Below are positions 5,416-8,587 of a DNA stretch of 8,587 bases, piece after piece (the first letter of the stretch is position 1; each line of letters opens with the position of its first letter). The notes beneath the pieces are model-generated. The model saw only the letters and a program-made list of their open reading frames with translations, did not search any database and was not told the origin of the DNA. The position numbers were made by a program, and so were the translations under genes. This DNA comes from Treponema sp. (GTDB taxonomy: Bacteria > Spirochaetota > Spirochaetia > Treponematales > Breznakiellaceae). The stretch is taken from the NCBI GenBank assembly GCA_031264475.1, contig JAISEA010000014.1:1-8587 (forward strand), read 5' to 3'.

Positions 5416-5441
5416 GCCGGACGAGTACTAGCTTGTCCGGC
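5416..5441 (+). ncRNA. Intercistronic hairpin between binding protein and ATPase genes
   Basis: GCCGGAC (5416-5422) pairs perfectly with GTCCGGC (5435-5441), and four further pairs including G-U extend it to an 11-bp stem with an ACTA loop. No T run follows, so full termination is unlikely. Stems in this position commonly protect the upstream binding-protein mRNA from 3' decay and let it outnumber the membrane components. Confidence 0.6.
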
Positions 5442-5468
5442 GCCCTTAACGGGAAAGCGCAGGAAATT

Positions 5469-6551
5469 ATGAGTGTAAAAATAGTTTGCGATCATGTAGT
5501 AAAGAAATACGGAGAATCGGTGATCATTCCCGATCTCCGCCTTGAAATAAACGAAGGTGAATTCTTTACCCTTTTAGGGCCTTCGGGTTGCGGAAAGACA
5601 ACGTTGTTGCGGATGATTGCGGGGTTTAATTCCATTGAGGGCGGGTTAATCAAATTCAACGCTTCTGTCATCAATGATTTGCCGCCGGGAAAACGCAATA
5701 TCGGTATGGTTTTTCAGAATTACGCCATTTTTCCCCACATGAATGTGTGGAAGAATGTGGCTTTCGGGCTTACCAATCGGAAGCTTTCCAAAGAACAGAT
5801 AGAAGGGCGGGTAAACAAAATGCTCGCTACGGTAAAAATCGAACAGTTTAAGGACCGAATGCCCGACCGTCTTTCTGGCGGGCAACAACAACGGGTCGCC
5901 CTTGCCCGTGCTATTGTCATTGAACCGGATGTTCTGCTTATGGATGAGCCGCTTTCCAACCTTGACGCAAAATTGCGGGTTGATATGCGGAACGTCATCA
6001 AGGAAATACAGAAAACCGTCAATATTACAACGGTGTACGTTACCCATGATCAGGAAGAGGCTATGGCGGTATCAGACCGTATTGCCATTATGAATAACGG
6101 GGTAATTCAGCACGTCGGCACGCCGAGGGAAATCTACAAACGACCCGCTAATGTATTTGTGGCAACCTTTATCGGACATTCCACAATACTAGAGGGAAGC
6201 CTGAAACAGAGCGACCGCGGGATGGAATTAACTGTCGGCAGTTACACGCTGACTTTGGGTAGTGTTCCCGGCTTTGAAGGCGGGGAACAAAAGGTTAAAG
6301 TTTCCATACGTCCAGAGGAATTTTATATCAGCAAAGATGACACAGGGATCAAGGGAACGATTACCAGTTCGGTACTGCTTGGCTTGTATACTGAAAACTT
6401 TATCAGGCTTGACAACGGGGAAATCATTAAATTTATTGATCAGGTGGACAGGGAGCTGAATGCGGGGGACAGAGTAACGCTGAATATGTACCCTGAAAAA
6501 ATAAATATTTTTGATGAAACCGGCGCGAAAAGTCTTTCAAAAGGACAATAA
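5469..6551 (+). CDS. ABC transporter ATP-binding protein, FbpC/PotA type
   Basis: This is the cytoplasmic nucleotide-binding subunit that powers the importer. From ATG 5469 it has 360 residues. Visible motifs are Walker A GPSGCGKT (37-44), Q-loop Gln83 in VFQNYAIFPH, signature LSGGQQQR (135-142), Walker B VLLMDE (155-160), D-loop SNLDAK (163-168) and H-loop His193 in VTHDQEEA. The C-terminal 120 residues (about 235-355), including SIRPEEF (279-285), form a TOBE-type regulatory domain as in CUT1/FbpC/PotA ATPases. The frame extends upstream to TTG 5433, but that start lies in a hairpin and lacks an RBS; ATG 5469 has AGGA at 5461-5464 (gap 4) and the correct family N-terminus. It ends one base before the permease ATG. 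Substrate specificity cannot be read from this subunit. Confidence 0.94.
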   Translation: MSVKIVCDHVVKKYGESVIIPDLRLEINEGEFFTLLGPSGCGKTTLLRMIAGFNSIEGGLIKFNASVINDLPPGKRNIGMVFQNYAIFPHMNVWKNVAFGLTNRKLSKEQIEGRVNKMLATVKIEQFKDRMPDRLSGGQQQRVALARAIVIEPDVLLMDEPLSNLDAKLRVDMRNVIKEIQKTVNITTVYVTHDQEEAMAVSDRIAIMNNGVIQHVGTPREIYKRPANVFVATFIGHSTILEGSLKQSDRGMELTVGSYTLTLGSVPGFEGGEQKVKVSIRPEEFYISKDDTGIKGTITSSVLLGLYTENFIRLDNGEIIKFIDQVDRELNAGDRVTLNMYPEKINIFDETGAKSLSKGQ

Positions 6552-6552
6552 A

Positions 6553-8190
6553 ATGAAGCAAAAAAAAGACGCATGGTTTACGATAACCATAGGAATTTCG
6601 CTTCTGTATGTTGTGTTCCTTTTGTATCCTCTTGTTATGCTCCTTGCGCGGAGTATTATGACGCCCGACGGCATTTCATTTGCTTCTTTTGCCAAGTTCT
6701 TTTCATCGAAATACTATTATGGCGTTATTGTCAACAGTCTGCTCGTAACATTGAGCGTTACGTTGTGCACCTGTATTTTGGCAGTGCCTCTGGCATATAT
6801 TCTTACAACGGTTAAAATCCGTTTTGCAAAAGTCATACAGGTATTGATACTCATCTCAAGTACCAGCGCTCCGTTTATCGGTGCGTATTCATGGATACTG
6901 CTTTTGGGAAGAAGCGGCGTTGTTACCAAATTCTTCAGAACCATCGGGATAACGGTTCCGGACATTTACGGTTTTGCTGGTATACTTCTTGTACTGACCT
7001 TACAGCTTACGCCGCTTATCTATATGTATGTTTCAGGGGCGCTTAAAACGGTTGATAGTTCCCTGCTTGAAGCCGCGGAAAGCATGAACTGCACAGGAAT
7101 ACAAAAAATGTTCCGTATTACCGCCCCGCTGATTCTCCCTACGATACTAGCTGGTAGCCTGTTGGTATTCATGCGGGCTCTTGCGGACTTTGGGACTCCC
7201 ATGCTTATCGGCGAAGGGTTCAGAACCATACCTGTTCTTATCTTCAATGAATTTATCAGTGAGATGGGTGAAGACGACAGTTTTGCCGCGGCGATAAGCA
7301 TTATGGTGGTGGTTTTTGCGACATCTGTTTTTCTTGTCCAGAAATTTGTTGCCGAGAAAAAAGCTTTCAAAATGTCGTCCCTCCGCCCTATAGAGGCAAA
7401 AAAAGAGAAAGGGATTAAGAACATCGCGGCCCATGTCTTTGTATACTTGTACATAATTCTTGCGATTATGCCTCAATTGTATGTCATTTATACATCCTTC
7501 TTGAAAACAAGCGGGAAAATATTTGTCAAAGGCTATTCGCTGGACAGTTACGTCATAGCTTTTTCAAAAATAGGGGACGCTATACAGAATTCGTTTGTTC
7601 TGGGGTTATCGGCGTTGGTGATCATCGTCGTAACGGCAAGTCTTATCGCCTATGTTACGGTGCGCCGTCCGGGCCCGCTTACCAATGCGCTGGACATATC
7701 AACAATGTTTCCCTACATTGTTCCCGGTTCGATACTCGGCATTTCGCTTCTGGTAACCTTCAATAAACAGCCGTTGTATTTAAGTGGAACCGCGTTCATT
7801 CTTATCATTGCGTATACCATACGGCGGCTACCCTATACCATACGTTCAAGTAGCGCCATTTTACATCAGGTAAGCATCAGTACTGAAGAAGCCGCCATAA
7901 GTTTGGGCGCTTCAAAGTTCAAAACCTTTACTCGAATTACCCTTCCTGCAATACTGCCGGGCATCTTTTCCGGGGCCATACTCAGTTGGATTTCGATCTT
8001 AACCGAGTTGAGTACATCGGTCATTTTGTATACAACGGCAACCCGTACCATGACCATTGCCATTTACACGGAAGTTTTGCGGGGGAATTATGGCACTGCC
8101 GCCGCTCTTTCTTCGATTTTGTCGGTCATTACAGTGATCTCTCTGCTTATCTTCTTCAAACTGTCCGGAAAACGCGAACTAAGTATCTAA
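6553..8190 (+). CDS. ABC transporter permease, double-domain FbpB/AfuB type
   Basis: This integral membrane protein forms the translocation path. The 545 residues comprise two homologous permease halves in one chain, about 1-270 and 285-545, each with roughly six hydrophobic helices (for example 9-32, 58-83, 95-118, 138-162, 193-213, 245-266, then 292-316, 346-370, 385-403, 412-426, 466-490, 516-537). Each half has the EAA coupling loop that contacts the ATPase: EAAESMNCTGIQ (173-184, followed by FRITAPLILP) and EAAISLGASKFK (446-457, followed by FTRITLPAILPG). A fused permease is normal for FbpB and needs no separate partner. ATG 6553 follows the ATPase stop by one base, with AAGGA at 6541-6545 and a 7-base gap; the frame is open upstream to 6511 but only within the ATPase gene. 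The stop codon lies within a hairpin. Confidence 0.93.
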   Translation: MKQKKDAWFTITIGISLLYVVFLLYPLVMLLARSIMTPDGISFASFAKFFSSKYYYGVIVNSLLVTLSVTLCTCILAVPLAYILTTVKIRFAKVIQVLILISSTSAPFIGAYSWILLLGRSGVVTKFFRTIGITVPDIYGFAGILLVLTLQLTPLIYMYVSGALKTVDSSLLEAAESMNCTGIQKMFRITAPLILPTILAGSLLVFMRALADFGTPMLIGEGFRTIPVLIFNEFISEMGEDDSFAAAISIMVVVFATSVFLVQKFVAEKKAFKMSSLRPIEAKKEKGIKNIAAHVFVYLYIILAIMPQLYVIYTSFLKTSGKIFVKGYSLDSYVIAFSKIGDAIQNSFVLGLSALVIIVVTASLIAYVTVRRPGPLTNALDISTMFPYIVPGSILGISLLVTFNKQPLYLSGTAFILIIAYTIRRLPYTIRSSSAILHQVSISTEEAAISLGASKFKTFTRITLPAILPGIFSGAILSWISILTELSTSVILYTTATRTMTIAIYTEVLRGNYGTAAALSSILSVITVISLLIFFKLSGKRELSI

Positions 8191-8205
8191 CAGCCGAAGG
8201 CTGTT
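8189..8205 (+). terminator. Stop-codon hairpin, possible terminator of the transporter operon
   Basis: AACAGCC (8189-8195), loop GAA and GGCTGTT (8199-8205) form a perfect 7-bp stem whose left arm includes the last two bases of the TAA. Only TTTAAC follows, a poor T tail. It matches the hairpin at the fabG stop in place and shape but with different central pairs. Confidence 0.5.
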
Positions 8206-8261
8206 TAACGACTTCTTACGGGGTGTTGTACGAAAGGGGGTGCCGCTTCCACTGACTTGAC

Positions 8262-8287
8262 GGCTACGCTTGCACGCAAGCGTAGCC
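8262..8287. repeat. Perfect 12-bp inverted repeat closing the element
   Basis: GGCTACGCTTGC (8262-8273) is exactly complementary to GCAAGCGTAGCC (8276-8287), with two bases between. The inner seven pairs equal those of the hairpin at 2919-2935, while the outer pairs differ. Confidence 0.85.
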
Positions 8288-8295
8288 TGTTCTTA

Positions 8296-8355
8296 TGTCT
8301 GACACCGCTTGCGCCTTGAACAGGCACGCCATTTGCTCTTTTTCCCCGCCACCCC
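8296..8355. repeat. Long direct repeat, copy 2
   Basis: This repeats 3206-3266 in the same orientation with two substitutions and one deleted base. The sequences diverge right after the C-rich end. Confidence 0.9.
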
Positions 8356-8587
8356 GATGCCTGACACCGACAGACTTAGTCTGTTAGTCGTACTTGTTGT
8401 GCTGTACCAGCAAGCCATGACGCGCCGCTGGTGCCAGACACCGCCCGCTCGCCGCCGCGTCCCGACACCCCGACGATACACCCCGATGTTTGCCGCCTTC
8501 GGTGCCAGACACCGCGCCCGCATCCGCTACGCCTTCGGTATCAGCCATCGCCCGCTCGCCGCCGCTCTTTGCTCTCACGCGCACGCC
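8356..8587. repeat. Dyad-repeat region at the right edge, no gene seen
   Basis: Dyad variants TGCCTGACACC (8358-8368) and TGCCAGACACC (8432-8442 and 8503-8513) recur, plus a perfect ACAGACT-T-AGTCTGT palindrome (8370-8384) and CTGTTAGTCG (8381-8390), which also occurs in the 42-bp array at 3805-3814. Open frames here are repeat-derived and have no recognisable domains. The region continues past the window. Confidence 0.7.

Larger units (their letters stand above)
8189..8287 (+). repeat. Structured operon-end element, copy 2
   Basis: It has a stop-codon hairpin (8189-8205), the core at 8204-8247 that matches 2839-2882 at 35 of 44 positions without gaps, and a second hairpin with CGCTTGC/GCAAGCG at its heart (8262-8287, a 12-base perfect arm on each side of AC). 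A full dyad TGTCTGACACC follows at 8296-8306. It is about 30 bases shorter than copy 1 because it lacks the expanded loop and the inverted hairpin copy. Confidence 0.6.

Noticed and set aside
2806..8355. Classical insertion sequence or composite transposon around the transporter operon
   Set aside because: No transposase, no terminal inverted repeats at the outer ends and no target-site duplication could be identified.
8293..8584. Minus-strand open frames at the right edge
   Set aside because: They are built from GC-rich dyad repeats, with no recognisable protein features.

Overview
The window carries two complete, rightward-transcribed operons separated and followed by unusual repeat-rich non-coding DNA. 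Moderate GC, a TTG start with a good Shine-Dalgarno, a spirochaete-style lipoprotein signal peptide, a homopolymeric C tract in a promoter region and abundant short palindromic repeats would fit a host-associated spirochaete such as a gut Treponema. This placement is inference only, because no rRNA or other decisive marker is present.

Region 1 (1-2807) is a fatty-acid synthesis (type II FAS) operon: a promoter, a perfect 11-bp inverted repeat lying between promoter and ribosome binding site, then fabH (initiating condensing enzyme), fabD (malonyl-CoA:ACP transacylase) and fabG (3-ketoacyl-ACP reductase), closely spaced. Together they load malonate onto ACP, make the first condensation and do the first reduction. 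acpP, fabF/B, fabZ and the enoyl reductase are not in the window.

Region 2 (2808-4388) holds about 1.6 kb without a convincing gene. It contains a structured element next to the fabG stop, many copies of an 11-13 bp dyad close to GGTGTCTGACACC, a 42-bp tandem array, a minus-strand intrinsic terminator with no visible gene to serve, an 11-nt poly-C tract and candidate promoters for the next operon.

Region 3 (4389-8190) is a three-gene ABC importer operon of the FbpABC/AfuABC class: a substrate-binding lipoprotein, an ATPase with a TOBE-type tail, and a double-length permease with two EAA loops. The likely substrate is Fe(III), a phosphonate or a sugar phosphate; sequence alone does not decide. 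A strong hairpin lies between the first and second genes.

Region 4 (8191-8587) repeats the theme of region 2. The same element (hairpin in the stop codon, 44-nt core, CGCTTGC hairpin, dyad) follows the permease stop, then a roughly 60-bp near-identical copy of sequence from 3206-3266 and more dyads. The recurring composite downstream of two unrelated operons is the most unusual thing seen here.
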